This document shows positions 7,881 to 17,584 of a stretch of DNA of 21,261 nt, piece by piece. The notes below the pieces were generated by a model that was not told the origin of the DNA, did no database searches, and worked only from the letters and a program-made list of their open reading frames with translations. Each line of letters begins with the position of its first letter. Position 1 is the first letter of the stretch. The stretch is from JAQVPN01 sp036170435 (GTDB taxonomy: Bacteria; Patescibacteriota; Gracilibacteria; BD1-5; UBA6164): positions 1 through 21,261 of the forward strand of contig JAVHPF010000013.1 of assembly GCA_036170435.1 (NCBI GenBank), in the 5' to 3' direction. A program made the position numbers and the translations under genes.

Positions 7881-10800
7881 ATGTTTTTACTAGAAGGCTC
7901 AGATGCACCAATAGAAATTGAAATTCTAATAGAAGAAGAATTAGAACAAACTCAAGAATTTACAAAAAAGAATTCTGAAAAAATAAATGAATATGAAAAT
8001 TCATTACTTAAAAGACTTCAAAATTTCCAAAAACCTGCACAGAAAGACTTATATAACAAAACTATAAATGAAATTTCTGAATATTTAAAATCTTTTAAAT
8101 CAAAAGATTCTTTTATCGTAAATATTATATCTTATTTAAAATTAGCTGATTTAGAAAATTTTTATATAAATTGAATAATAAAAACTTCAAATAAAGAAGT
8201 AATAAAAGCATCAATCTCTAGATTAATAAGTGAAAGAGTCAGAATTTTTAATCATCTAGAATTAACTAAAACTTTATTTTTAGCATTTAATAATAATTTA
8301 ACTAATAAATCTGATAGAAAAGAGGATATTTATTTACTATTTAATAAATTTAACGACTTACTTCTTAGTGAACAAATTAATATAGGTGCTATTAAAATAT
8401 TAAATCTTGGATGAAAGAAACAAGAAAAAATTTTGTCTATAACTAAAGATAATATAAAAGATAAAATTGAAAATATTGTAGTAAGTCCTAAAGAAGAAGT
8501 AAAAAAAAGACAAGCTTGACCAAAAAGAACTGGAATACAAACAACTTGAAGATGACTTCTAAATAAAACTACGAAACCTGCAAAAGCAGAAAAATCTCCT
8601 AGATTAAGTGCAGAACAAAAAGAAGAAAAAAGTAAGCAAGCTTCTTTATTAAAAGAAGCTGAAAAAAATCTAAGAAAAGCTAATAAAATAGCTGATAATA
8701 AAAAAGAATTAGCTAAAAAACAAGAGGAAAGAAAAAAACGAAAAGATATAATAGAAGAAAAGAAACAAAAAATTTCTTTACTTAGAAAATTACAGAAAAT
8801 TCATGGAAAAATTTTGAGTGATATAGAAAAAATTAAAAAAGTAAAAGCAAAAAAAGCTGAAAAAAATATTATTGAAGATACTCTTTTCTTGAGTTTTTGA
8901 GATAAAATTACAGATGAACAATCTAAAATATTTTTTGAAAAATTAAATGCTTTTAGAAAATCAAGAAGAACTGATAAAAGTATATTGTCTGATAAAACAT
9001 ATATTTCATTTATGGGAAAAGCCTCAGACAAAGATTTTTATAAACTTCTTGATATAGAACAACTGACTATAAATTGAGATAAATTAGATAACAAAATCGT
9101 ACTTCAGATATTCAAAAGACTTATTTCATTTTCAAAAGAAAAATTAGTAGAACTTGATAGATTCAAATGACACAAAAGAAGAATAAATACAATGAAATCT
9201 AAACTAGATTGATTCGTTGATGTAGAATTAGAAAATACTTATGAAATGCATTTGAATGATATTGAAACAACTAATATAGTAAAAGTTCCTAAAACTAAAG
9301 AAGAAAAAATTATTATTGAAGACACTTTTTTCTTAATTTTTTGAGATAAAATTACAGATGACCAATCTACAATATTCTTCGAAAAATTAGCAGAATTCAG
9401 AAGTTCAAGAAGAAAAAATACTGAAATACTTTCAGAAAAAACTTATCTATCTTTTATACAAAAATGTAATAATAAAGATTTAATAGATATTCTTAATATT
9501 GAACGATTAACAATTTATAAAAATCTAATTTCACTCGATATCTTAAAAGTATTTTTACAAAGACTTACAAAAATGACTGTAGAAATAGGAAATTGAGTAA
9601 ATTTACTTAAAAGAGTAAAAAATATTAGATCTAAAATTTTAGAAAAAACTTGATTAGATAAATTGGATGATGAGGCTGAAAAAGAATTTATAAATTTTGA
9701 AACTAGGTATTTAGAAGCAAAGAAATGATCTAAAACAATTGTTGATAATTCTAGTTCTTGATCTCAAACATCAATCAGATGAAAAATTTATCACAAACAT
9801 TGAAGTTCTGTAAGAGTTAAAGCTATTTCTTATCACGAAGATGAAAAAGAAAAGATTAAATTAGCTTGAACTATAAAATATTTATTTGATAATTTTATCA
9901 AATTTAGAACAAAAACAAGTAGTATGAATTTGTTCAATTTAATTGATGAAGAAAGAAAAAATCCTATTATTTCTAGCTGTTTATTTGATTTCTTAAATAC
10001 TAAAGATTTTGATATAATTAGAGATTTTTTCTTGGAAGATGATAATTTTTTCGAAAAATCAGAAAATTATATATTATGATTTTATAATATTTTTGAAAAC
10101 GAATGATTCGCAGATGATTTTGCAAAATTACTTATAAATAATCTAGATAAATTAAATGATTATTTAATTAAAAATATTATATCACAGTATAATTGAGAAT
10201 ATATAGAATATATAGAGTCATACCTAAATAGACATGAAATCGAAAGAGAAAAACAAGAATTAGAGGAAAACGACAGAAAAGAAAATATAAGAAATTTACT
10301 TTTAGAATCAATTCCTTCTAAGCTTACAAAACTTGCAAAAACTCAAGAAATTGAATCAGCAAAAAAAGAACTTATAAGTTTTTTTGAGGATTTTGAAAAA
10401 ATAGAAGATGAAAATTGAGATATTTATGAAAAATTAACAAAAGAAAAATTAGCAATTATTCTAGATAATAAAATGCTATTTACAGGTTTTATATGAGCTA
10501 TAAATTGATCATATAAACATCTATTCACAAAAATTTATTCACTTCTTGATATAGAAAAAATTTCTAATAATAATCCTCATTTTATACTAATATTGCTTCA
10601 AATATCATTAAATATTAAAGAATTTGAACAAGCTATATTTTTGAAAAATTTGTGTGATACAAAAAATATAAGTTATAAATTTTTGGAGAAAGATTTGAAA
10701 AATATAGAAATTATTAATGAAACGAAACAAATTGTAGAAAAAATAATGAATCATGAAATATTAGAAAAAGATGAAATTGAATGAATAAATGATTATAAAA

Positions 10801-10964
10801 TTATTTCTGCCTATATAAATAAACTTATAGAAAAAGATGATTTTGATAGAGTTTTAGAAATACTTAAATCAAAGAAAAAAATACTTAATATAAATTTTGT
10901 AACTCAAATAGTATCTCAAGTAAAAAACCAAGAAAAACTTAGAAATTTTATAATGACTTTTTAA
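7881..10964 (+). CDS. Unrecognised 1027-residue helical protein with internal domain duplication, second gene of operon
   Basis: Not recognised. The frame runs from ATG 7881 to TAA 10962-10964 with numerous TGA-glycine codons. It begins with an acidic segment (IEIEILIEEELEQTQE) and helical stretches to about 190. A strongly basic region at about 200-320 (KKRQAGPKRTG, then many KKxEERKKRKD-type repeats) is likely a long coiled coil or nucleic-acid-contacting arm. Two copies of a ~120-residue domain follow at about 328-448 and 476-596 (IIEDTxFLxFGDKITDxQS… LxIExLTI). Beyond lies another helical half with repeat-like LLDIEKIS motifs that may be a distant third copy. No catalytic motif, membrane helix or secretion signal is visible. 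The next gene starts 4 bp later. Confidence 0.75.
8865..9660 (+). repeat. Intragenic tandem duplication, 444-bp period
   Basis: ATTGAAGATACTCTTTTCTT at 8871 reappears as a near match at 9315, an offset of 444 bp or 148 codons. Base identity stays high for about 100 bp, including an exact shared TGAGATAAAATTACAGATGA; protein similarity continues for about 120 residues per copy, then fades. The offset is a multiple of three, so frame is preserved. Confidence 0.8.
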
Positions 10965-10968
10965 AAAA

Positions 10969-12642
10969 ATGGAAAACTCTAACAAACCAAAAAGAAGAAC
11001 AAATGAAGAAATAATTACTCAAGCTTTTTTAGAAAAAAAGTATTACTTTGGAATGAAAAAATACTTGGAACTAAAGCACGAATGATATGAATTTACTGAT
11101 GTTTTTTTAGAACAAATATCATGAGAATTATCATATTTTGAATGATTTGATGCAAGCTCAATCAATAAATTAAATCAATCAATTTATAATTTTGTTAATA
11201 ATCCTGAATTCAACAATAATAATAGAGATTGATATGAGGCTACAAAAAAAATTATTGATTCTATGGAACATATAAAATCACAAACTCATGCAACAATTAC
11301 TCTAGATTTAAGAAATCCTGATTTAATTGATTATTATACAAAATATTTTGTAAATCTAAGATTAACTAAAGATTTATCAATTTTGATAAATTTTCTCCAA
11401 AGATTCTTAGACATAAAAGATAAGATTAGATCTAGGACTGTTTATAATCTAATACTTAAATTTTTTGAAGAAAAAGAAGAATTAAGCTACCAAGAAGAAT
11501 ATTTCAAAGAATATTTTCTTGAAACTCTTGCTCCAAACTTCAAAAATATGCTTGAAACTTGAGATTATATGACTAGTTCAAAAGCTCTAGAATTTAATAC
11601 TAATTTACTAGAATTATTTGAAAATGATTCTAAATCTCGAGTAAAAGAATATTTTGAACTAGAACACAAAGATATATCAACTCATATAATTTTTATAGAA
11701 AATGCTTCTGATGAAGACTTATTAAAAGCATTTCATAGATATTACTATCAATATTTATATGCATGAAATGTAGATAATAAAAAGTTTTATACTTCTATAA
11801 TAAGCAGATTTCTAAATCTAGTATGAAGAGAAGAAGAATTTTTCTGTAACTTCCCTATTTTTATAAAATTAGCTGCTAAAAATGCTTCTTCATTAGATGA
11901 AAATCTACAAGAAAGATATAATGATTTTTTAGCAAATGAAGAAAAATATTCTAAAATAGATGGTAATTTTTTCAAAGATGATACTATAAATTTCATCAAA
12001 CTTAAATTAAGAATGGACTTAAGTAATACGGATGAGAAAGAAATAATAAAATTATCTAGTAAATATGATCAAGAAGAAAAAGAATGATTTTATATAATGT
12101 GAGAACAAAAATTCGAACACAGTTTAAAATCTGAAATATTAGAATATTTTTTCACAAATAATGAAAAAGAAAAAGCAATTATGTTTTTCAAGAGAATTCC
12201 AGGAAAAACTAAATTAATGTTACTTTTATTTATTTTAAATTCTTCTAGTAAAGATATAGAAGATTCATTTCCTATTATTTTCGATTATTTCCTAAAAGAA
12301 AAAGTTTTTAGCTGAAGTTTCTGAAATCAAACTAGATGATTTAATTTACTTAGAGATATTGATATTTTCAATAAATTAAGTGAAAAACTAAATTGAGATA
12401 AAAAAGATGAAATACTTGATATATTACAAGTACAATTTTCAAGACATAGATGATATGAAGTAAAATGAAGAGAAATAAGTAATCTATCAAAAGTAAAATC
12501 ACATATGTGAGAACTTATACTTATGAGTTACTGAGATTTATCACCAAAAAGACGAATAAACAAAATACTTAAATTACTTGAAAAATGAAACCCCGAAGAT
12601 GCACTTATGCTTTCTGAAGCTTTGTTTAAATGGGAAGAGTAA
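10969..12642 (+). CDS. Unrecognised 557-residue helical protein, third gene of operon
   Basis: Not recognised. The frame runs from ATG 10969 to TAA 12640-12642. The N-terminus is basic (NKPKRRTNEE), and the rest reads as successive short amphipathic helices rich in Leu, Ile, Phe, Glu and Lys, as in a TPR- or HEAT-like solenoid, without a clear repeat consensus. The C-terminal part is more basic (FSRHRGYEVKGREISNLSKV, then LSPKRRINKILKLLEKG) and ends in a helix pair (NPEDALMLSEALFKWEE) that resembles a TPR unit. No membrane helices or signal peptide are seen. Placement 4 bp after the preceding gene, and a strong terminator 6 bp after its stop, make it the last gene of a three-gene operon whose products probably work together; the function is unknown. 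Confidence 0.75.
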
Positions 12643-12648
12643 AAATAT

Positions 12649-12686
12649 AAAAAAACCTTTAGAAAATATTTTCTAAAGGTTTTTTT
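12649..12686. terminator. Bidirectional intrinsic terminator between converging operons
   Basis: A perfect 38-bp palindrome (19-bp arms) with the core ACCTTTAGAAAAT and its complement, flanked by A7 on one side and T7 on the other. It lies 6 bp after the plus-strand stop and overlaps the last two bases of the minus-strand pilin stop codon (12685-12687), so it can end transcription from both sides. Confidence 0.92.
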
Positions 12687-13266
12687 AATAATCTGTAATA
12701 AATGTTTTTGTATTATATTTAACTATTTTACTAAGTGGTCAACTTATAACTCATTTAAATCAAAAATGTATATCCAAGTCTCAACTTGCATAAGTTTGAA
12801 AATTAGTTCAATCATAATATTTAGTATCCAAAGATCAACTTATTGAATGAAATATAAAAAGCATATTTTCTTTGTCATTTATACTGCTTATATTAACAGA
12901 ATCTGGCAAAGCTTTATCTTTTATTAATCTAATATTTTGTGAAATATCTTCACTTGTAATATATGTTCCTGAAAAATCATATGGATAAGATAAATATCTA
13001 AGTTTATTTCAAGAATTTTTATCAAAATATAATCCGATTTGTACATTAGATGTAGAATTTGATAAACCATTTATTGCCATATTTTTAGCCTCTCATAAAC
13101 TTTGAGATACTTCTTTAGCTGTTATTCTAACTTTTTCTTTATTAGAATAAAAACTATATGGAACATAAGTAACAATTGTCATAATTGCAATTATTGTTAT
13201 AACAACCATAAGTTCAATAAGAGTATAAGCTTTTTTAGAATCATTATTTTTTATGATTAGTTTCAT
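12685..13266 (-). CDS. Type IV pilin / GspH-like pseudopilin
   Basis: A 193-residue protein under code 25. It begins MKLIIKNNDSKKA, then YTLIELMVVITIIAIMTIVT: a prepilin leader, a cleavage site with alanine before it and an aromatic +1, the conserved Glu at +5, and a hydrophobic N-terminal helix. The body (AKEVSQSLGEAKNMAINGLS, VQIGLYFDK, NMLFIFHS) fits a minor pilin/GspH-type pseudopilin. It is the last gene of the minus-strand pilus cluster (PilN-like, PilO-like, PilC), separated from the PilC gene by a palindromic element that contains the assembly gap. Its product would be processed by a prepilin peptidase not encoded in this window. It shares the Ala-aromatic processing site with the two large pilins on the left. 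Confidence 0.88.
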
Positions 13267-13280
13267 AATTTTTTTATATT

Positions 13281-13410
13281 AAAAGATAACCCATCCCCCT
13301 TCGGGGACTTCCCTTAAAAAGGGAAGAAATCAGAACAAATATCTTTTCTATTTCTTCNNNNNNNNNNTTTTAAGGGAAGTCCCGAGGAACGAGGGGATGG
13401 GTTATCTTTT
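13281..13410. repeat. Palindromic MITE/REP-like element, copy 1 (interrupted by assembly gap)
   Basis: The outer arms AAAAGATAACCCATCCCC (13281-13298) and its exact complement (13393-13410) enclose further inverted segments, including a small hairpin CTTCCCTTAAAAAGGGAAG (13309-13327) and a right half AAGGGAAGTCCCGAGGAACG. The right half is nearly identical to that of the element at 16408-16534. Ten Ns lie inside. It sits between the PilC and pilin genes and is much richer in G and C than its surroundings. I saw no clear target-site duplication around this copy. Confidence 0.8.
13358..13367. other. Assembly gap (10 N)
   Basis: Ten undetermined bases lie inside the palindromic element. The true length here is unknown; strong hairpins and multi-copy repeats commonly break assemblies, so this join is probably a scaffold link. 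Confidence 0.95.
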
Positions 13411-13425
13411 TTATTATTTATTTTA

Positions 13426-14592
13426 CTAACCAACAGTTTGAGTAAGTTTTAATATTGCTCCAAATATTGCAAATGCAAACCAAAGTACAAATATTCAAGC
13501 TGAAGCAATAGCAATAGGTTCTATCCATTTAGTGATAGATGCTAGAGAATTATCTATTTCAATAGTATATTGATTGTTTATTTTTTCTGTTATTTTTCAA
13601 ATATTAGCCGTTTTTTCTCAAACAGATAACATAGTAATGAAATCAGATGGAAAATATTCGTGCGTAGGATCAACTTCTAACATTGATTCAACTATTTTAG
13701 ACCCTGATGATACCTTTGTGATTATTCTATCAAATAAAGCTACATAAACTACGTTATTTGTTGATTTTCCAACAAGTGTAAGTATTTTTAGAATTGCTAC
13801 TCAAGCACTAATCAAAACTCCTAAATTTGAAGCGACTCTTGAAATGATATAATTTCTATAAAGATTTCAAATAAGTGGTAAACCTAAGAAAAATCTATCA
13901 AATACTTCTTTTCCTGATGGAGTATTTCTATAAAAAACTAATCAAATAAATAATAATGAAATTCAAATAATAAGATGAACCAAATAATTTGATATAAAAT
14001 CACTAGTAGCAATTAAAGCTGTTGTTGCAAAAGGTAATTCCACTTGAGCTGTATCAAAAAGTGGTTTAAGCATAGGAATAACATAAGTCATAACTATTAT
14101 AACTGCTACAATTAAAAATAAAAATATTATAATTGGATAAGTTAAAGCTCCTTTTATTTTTCATCTCAGATTATGTATTTTTTTGAAATCATTACTTAGA
14201 GATTCTAGTGAATTTACAAGAGAACCCGATTTTTCTCATGCTTCTGTAATAGAGGTTTCTGTGTCATCAAATAAATCTGGCATCTTTTTCATAGCTTTGC
14301 TAAGAGATTCTCAACTAGAAACATAAGTTTTTATTTCTCAAATTTTTTCTTTGAAATATTCGTTTTTTGTTCTATCTGAAAATGAATCTAGCGCTTGTAT
14401 AAAATTTACACCTGAATCAAGCATAACAGAAAGATATTCATAGAAATTTGATTTTTCTATATGTGAAACTTTTTTGAATAAGTAAAATTTCTTTTCCGTT
14501 AGAGTTGTTTCATCTTTTTTTTGTTCTATATTTATTTCTCCATTATCATAAATATTTTCTTGCCCTCCAAGAGGACTTGTTTCACTGCGCAT
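13426..14592 (-). CDS. pilC: Type IV pilus inner-membrane platform protein PilC/GspF
   Basis: A 388-residue protein, close to the family's ~400. After a ~45-residue charged N-terminus come two T2SS-F domains. The first, at about 50-165, includes FYEYLSVMLDSGVNFIQALD, VSSGESLSKAM and ITEAGEKSGSL. The second, at about 240-360, includes VASNLGVLISAGVAILKIL, SGSKIVESM and MLSVGEKTANIGKI. Three membrane segments are evident: ALTYPIIIFLFLIVAVIIV, YLVHLIIGISLLFIGLVFY and PIAIASAGIFVLWFAFAIF. PilC/GspF proteins form the platform that couples the assembly ATPase to pilin polymerisation. It follows the PilO-like gene in the same direction, with a small hairpin between them. The ATPases PilB and PilT and PilM are not in this window. 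Confidence 0.92.
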
Positions 14593-14638
14593 ATTTTTTT
14601 TGTTAAATATTATTTTTCCTATTTTATTATTCTATTCC

Positions 14639-14657
14639 CTCTCCTTAGTAGGGAGAG
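14639..14657. repeat. Short hairpin, possible fragment of the palindromic element family
   Basis: CTCTCC and GGAGAG pair around a 7-base loop between the pilO- and pilC-like genes, followed by GTGTTAGGATGATGG. The G+C-rich CCCTCTCC…GGGAGAG style recalls the longer elements at 13281 and 16408, but it is too short to assign. It could also act as an attenuator or processing site in the pilus mRNA. Confidence 0.4.
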
Positions 14658-14674
14658 TGTTAGGATGATGGCTT

Positions 14675-15226
14675 CTAATAGTAAAGTAATTTAAGAGGAA
14701 TAGAAACTTGAAAATCTTTGTTATTTTCCCCAAATGGATAAGAAAAATTTTGTAAAACAAAACTATATTTAGAACTTGTACTTGTTAAAAAACTCATAAA
14801 ATTTTGCATAGCAATTTCATCTCTAAAAGTAACTGATAAATTTATATTTGATTGCATAAATCCCATTTCATTTTTAGATCATTTTTCCATGCTCATATTA
14901 TTTATACTTACTCATGCATTTGTTTTGTAAGCATAAGAATAAAAATATTCTATCAAATCTTGTTCAGATAATGACACATTAAATTTATTTATAGTTTGAG
15001 CTACTTCTGGATTAGATGTTAAACTTGCTTTAACTTTGTTCATTTTATCTAAATCTTGTTTTTTATTAGATAAATCAGTATTTGCTTGAGATAATGAATC
15101 CCCTGCTACTTGAATATCATAATACATTGATTTTGTTACTATTATCAGAAATAAAAATGATAAAGCTATCAGCATATATGAAATTGTTTTAGATTTCTTT
15201 TTATTATTTAATATATTATTATTCAT
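14675..15226 (-). CDS. PilO-like type IV pilus alignment protein
   Basis: A 183-residue protein under code 25. It has a short basic cytoplasmic start (MNNNILNNKKKSKTISY), one membrane helix at about 16-33 (MLIALSFLFLIIVTKSMYY), a coiled-coil stretch (SLSQANTDLSNKKQDLDKMN), and an alpha/beta domain ending in VSIPLKLLYY, the layout of PilO/GspM. PilO pairs with PilN and joins the inner-membrane ring to the outer parts of the pilus machine. Its place between a PilN-like gene and pilC matches the conserved pilN-pilO-pilC order. Sequence motifs in this family are weak, so the call leans on topology and neighbours. Confidence 0.72.
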
Positions 15227-15257
15227 AATCTTTTATTTATTTTAAGAATTAATTTAA

Positions 15258-15797
15258 TTATTTTACATCAAAAACTAAAGCAGTTGATATTTTATCACTT
15301 CCATTTATAGAATTTACAAATTCCAAATCAACTAAATCATTTGTAGTAGTTCTATAATCACCTATAAATTTAATAAGTTTCAAATATCATAGATTTGTAT
15401 CAGTAGTAGAAGTCAAAGTTGTAGATATTTTTTTTGTATCATAATTAAATCCATCAAATTTTAATCCGTATTTAGAAGCAGTAAGACCTAAATAATTAAT
15501 ATAAACATTTATATTAGATTTTTTGAATGCATTATCTATTGTTGTTTTATTCAAAGTATAAAGGTTATAAACTTGTAAAGCTTTATCATTTTTTAAATCA
15601 CTTATAGATTTATCTATACTTGAAATTTCAGAATTTGTATCATTTAAAGATGATTCCAAACTTGCTTTATAAAGATACAAAGATGCTGTAGATATAAGTA
15701 TTACAACAAATAATCATACACTGAATCTGAATAAAAAATCTCCTTTCTTTTCTAATTGAGATGTAGCATTTGATATATTTTCTTCTTGGTTTTCCAT
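15258..15797 (-). CDS. PilN-like type IV pilus alignment protein
   Basis: A 179-residue protein under code 25, first gene of the minus-strand pilus operon. It has a short cytoplasmic N-terminus, one membrane helix at about 27-47 (GLFVVILISTASLYLYKA), a coiled coil (LESSLNDTNSEISSIDKSIS) and a C-terminal alpha/beta domain (ISTTLTSTTDTNLGYLKLIK). This is the usual topology of PilN. The classical cytoplasmic PilM-binding motif (INLLP) is not evident in the short N-terminus, and no pilM is present nearby. The gap to the next gene (PilO-like) is 31 bp. Upstream, a terminator separates it from the VirB2-like gene. PilN and PilO are similar in shape, so the two could be swapped; the assignment follows gene order. 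Confidence 0.65.
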
Positions 15798-15848
15798 AAA
15801 TTTTTATTTTATAAATTAATATTACTCTCTAATACTAACATAAATAAA

Positions 15849-15889
15849 AAAAAATAGCAAAAATCATGATTGACTTTTTGCTATTTTTT
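15849..15889 (-). terminator. Intrinsic terminator between the VirB2-like gene and the pilus operon
   Basis: 15-bp arms (AAAAAATAGCAAAAA / TTTTTGCTATTTTTT) around an 11-base loop, 16 bp beyond the VirB2-like stop on the minus strand and about 50 bp before the pilN-like start. The A/T tails would allow it to work in either direction. Confidence 0.8.
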
Positions 15890-15905
15890 ATGAAAATTTA
15901 TTTTT

Positions 15906-16337
15906 TTATGGAGTTGTAGTAGCTGGTGAATTTAATATATTCATAATAAATGTTACTATTGAATATGATAACCATATAACTATTATTCAAATAAGTACAT
16001 GAAATATAGTTGTTTTTGATTTTTTCACTTTATCTTCAGCACCAGCTGAAATCATAATTTGAAACCCTGCATATATAATATATATAACAGCAACTAAAGT
16101 TATAAATCAAAGTAAATATTTGATAATATCTTGAATATAAACAGATGCTTTACGATCTTTTTCTATATCATTAATTCAAGCATGCATGTCTTTTATACCA
16201 TTACTCAAACTACATTCACCATCCTGACAATAAGGAGTTTTAGGATTTGTATCTTGAAAAACATCTTGTAACCAAGAAGCATTAACATAAGAAAATAATG
16301 AAAAGAAGCTAAGTAAAAATATTGCAAATATTCTCAT
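15906..16337 (-). CDS. TrbC/VirB2-like two-helix membrane protein
   Basis: A 143-residue protein under code 25. It has a signal peptide at about 1-20 (MRIFAIFLLSFFSLFSYVNA), then a short extracytoplasmic loop with two cysteines (YCQDGEC), and two membrane helices (YLLGFITLVAVIYIIYAGF and TTIFHVLIGIIVIWLSYSIV) separated by a small charged loop, ISAGAEDKVKKSK. This is the layout of the small TrbC/VirB2-type proteins common in CPR bacteria, where a G-x-E/D-x-K-V-K-K-A loop joins two helices. In conjugative systems VirB2 is the pilus subunit; in CPR genomes the role is unproven. It has its own promoter and terminator, so it is a separate transcription unit even though it neighbours pilus genes. 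Confidence 0.68.
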
Positions 16338-16371
16338 AAATTTGGTTTTTATTATATATTTATTAGTGCTT

Positions 16372-16377
16372 ATTATA
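16372..16377 (-). promoter_or_regulatory. -10 box of the VirB2-like gene
   Basis: A perfect TATAAT on the minus strand, about 35 bp before the start codon at 16337, in the context TTGTATTATAATAAG. No convincing -35 is seen. Confidence 0.5.
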
Positions 16378-16392
16378 ATACAAGTCTAAATT

Positions 16393-16549
16393 AAATCAAA
16401 TTGTTTTATTAAAGAAAAACCCACCGGCTTTTCAAGCCACCTCCCTTGGAAAGGGAGGAAATAGAACATAAGTTTGCTCTAATTTCTTCCCTTTCCAAGG
16501 GAAGTCCCGAGGAACGAGGGGAGGGGTTTTCTATAAATCAAATTGTTTT
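16393..16549. mobile_element. MITE-like palindromic element copy 2 with 15-bp direct repeats
   Basis: The perfect 15-bp direct repeats AAATCAAATTGTTTT (16393-16407 and 16535-16549) bracket a ~127-bp element built of nested inverted repeats: outer AGAAAAACCC/GGGGTTTTCT-like ends and an inner CTCCCTTGGAAAGGGAGG-type hairpin paired with CTTCCCTTTCCAAGGGAAG. The right half (AAGGGAAGTCCCGAGGAACG) is shared with the element at 13281-13410. The direct repeats look like a target-site duplication. There is no coding capacity, so any movement would need a transposase in trans. It lies directly after the trxB stop (minus strand) and may serve as its terminator. Confidence 0.72.
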
Positions 16550-17458
16550 TTAAGCTCCTCTTAGTAAATCTTCATGAACACTATTTGCTGCCAAACAACC
16601 TTCTGCCGCTGACATAATAGTTTGTTTGAATTTATTTGAATTTGTAGTCACATCCCCAGCTGCATAAAGCCCTGGAATTGATGTTTCTTGTCTAGCATCA
16701 ACTACTAAACATCCCTCATTATCTCTTAAAGGATTTAGAGAATCTATAACTGCAGTATTTGGAAGGGTTCCAACAGCAACAAATATTCATTCAGCTTTTA
16801 GAGTTTTACCAGATTTTAAAAGTATTTCATTAACTCACATAAAATCTCATTTTATTTCTTCTACTTCTTCTTTTAATACAAACTCTATATTTTCTTTCTT
16901 TTGCGCATTTTCTACCCAAATATTTTCAGCTCTAAAAGTATCACTGCGATGAACTAAATAAACTTTATTACATATATCTGATAAATACAAAGCTTCTGTT
17001 AATGCAGTATTTCATCCACCAACTAGCACTATATCTCTTCATTTAAAAAACATTCCATCACAAGTAGCACAATATGATACTCATTTCCCTAAGAATTCAT
17101 TTTCTCATTTTGCACCAAGATGTCTATGATTATTCCCTGTTGCAATTATTACTTTTTTTGCTTTATATTCATTTCCATTAGAAGTAGTAATATGAAAATG
17201 ATCTTCATGTTTTGTGATATTAGAGACTATTTCTTGAACTATTTCAGAACCAGACTCTATTGCATGTTCTTTGAAACTATCCATAATTTGTTTACCTGGA
17301 GCTGATATAGTTCCTGGATAATTCTCTACTTTATGAGAAGTAGCAAGTGCGCCACCTGGCATAGCACCTATAATCAAATTTTTTATTTTATATCTAGATG
17401 CGTACATCCCTGCTGGATAGCCAGCACTTCCCGCTCAAACTATTATCAAATCGTACAT
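16550..17458 (-). CDS. trxB: Thioredoxin reductase
   Basis: A 302-residue flavoprotein under code 25, slightly short of the typical ~310-320. It has an N-terminal FAD-binding GAGSAG (8-13), the PGGAL and ENYPG segments near 34-50, the redox-active CATC at 130-133 followed by DG, a second nucleotide-binding loop VGGGNTA at 146-152, the HRSDTFRAE stretch, and a C-terminal FAD-contacting AAGDVTTNSNKFKQ. Several loop glycines (Gly8, and the third in VGGG) are TGA codons. The enzyme transfers electrons from NAD(P)H to thioredoxin. The HRSDTFRAE motif departs from the HRRDxFRAS pattern of NADPH enzymes, so cofactor preference is uncertain. It is followed by the MITE-like element; no thioredoxin gene lies nearby. 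Confidence 0.95.
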
Positions 17459-17528
17459 ATTTTTTTACTTTATTTTATAAATAACAGGCCCGATTATATG
17501 AAAAAAAATCTAAATTGCAAATCTAAAA

Positions 17529-17543
17529 TGAGAATGATTATTA
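17529..17543. promoter_or_regulatory. Fur-box-like sequence in the trxB / small-gene divergent region
   Basis: TGAGAATGATTATTA fits the 7-1-7 Fur consensus TGATAATnATTATCA at 12 of 14 defined positions. It lies about 70 bp before the trxB start on one side and about 40 bp before the -35 at 17585 on the other. In such AT-rich DNA a chance match is quite possible. Confidence 0.28.
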
Positions 17544-17584
17544 TAATGTTTTATAATTTAATTTATTTAAAAAATTATTTTACT

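Noticed and set aside
6553..9031. Minus-strand open frames within the unknown operon (80, 107 and 76 residues)
   Set aside because: Ser/Phe/Ile-rich antisense images of Lys/Glu-rich coding DNA, with no upstream signals.
10593..11766. Several short plus-strand genes (63, 99 and 65 residues)
   Set aside because: They are fragments of the 1027- and 557-residue proteins cut at TGA codons by standard-code translation.
11787..11999. 70-residue minus-strand open frame in the third operon gene
   Set aside because: Antisense shadow of the 557-residue protein.
14338..15680. Short minus-strand genes or frameshifted pilus genes
   Set aside because: With TGA as glycine the pilC-, pilO- and pilN-like genes are intact and of normal length.
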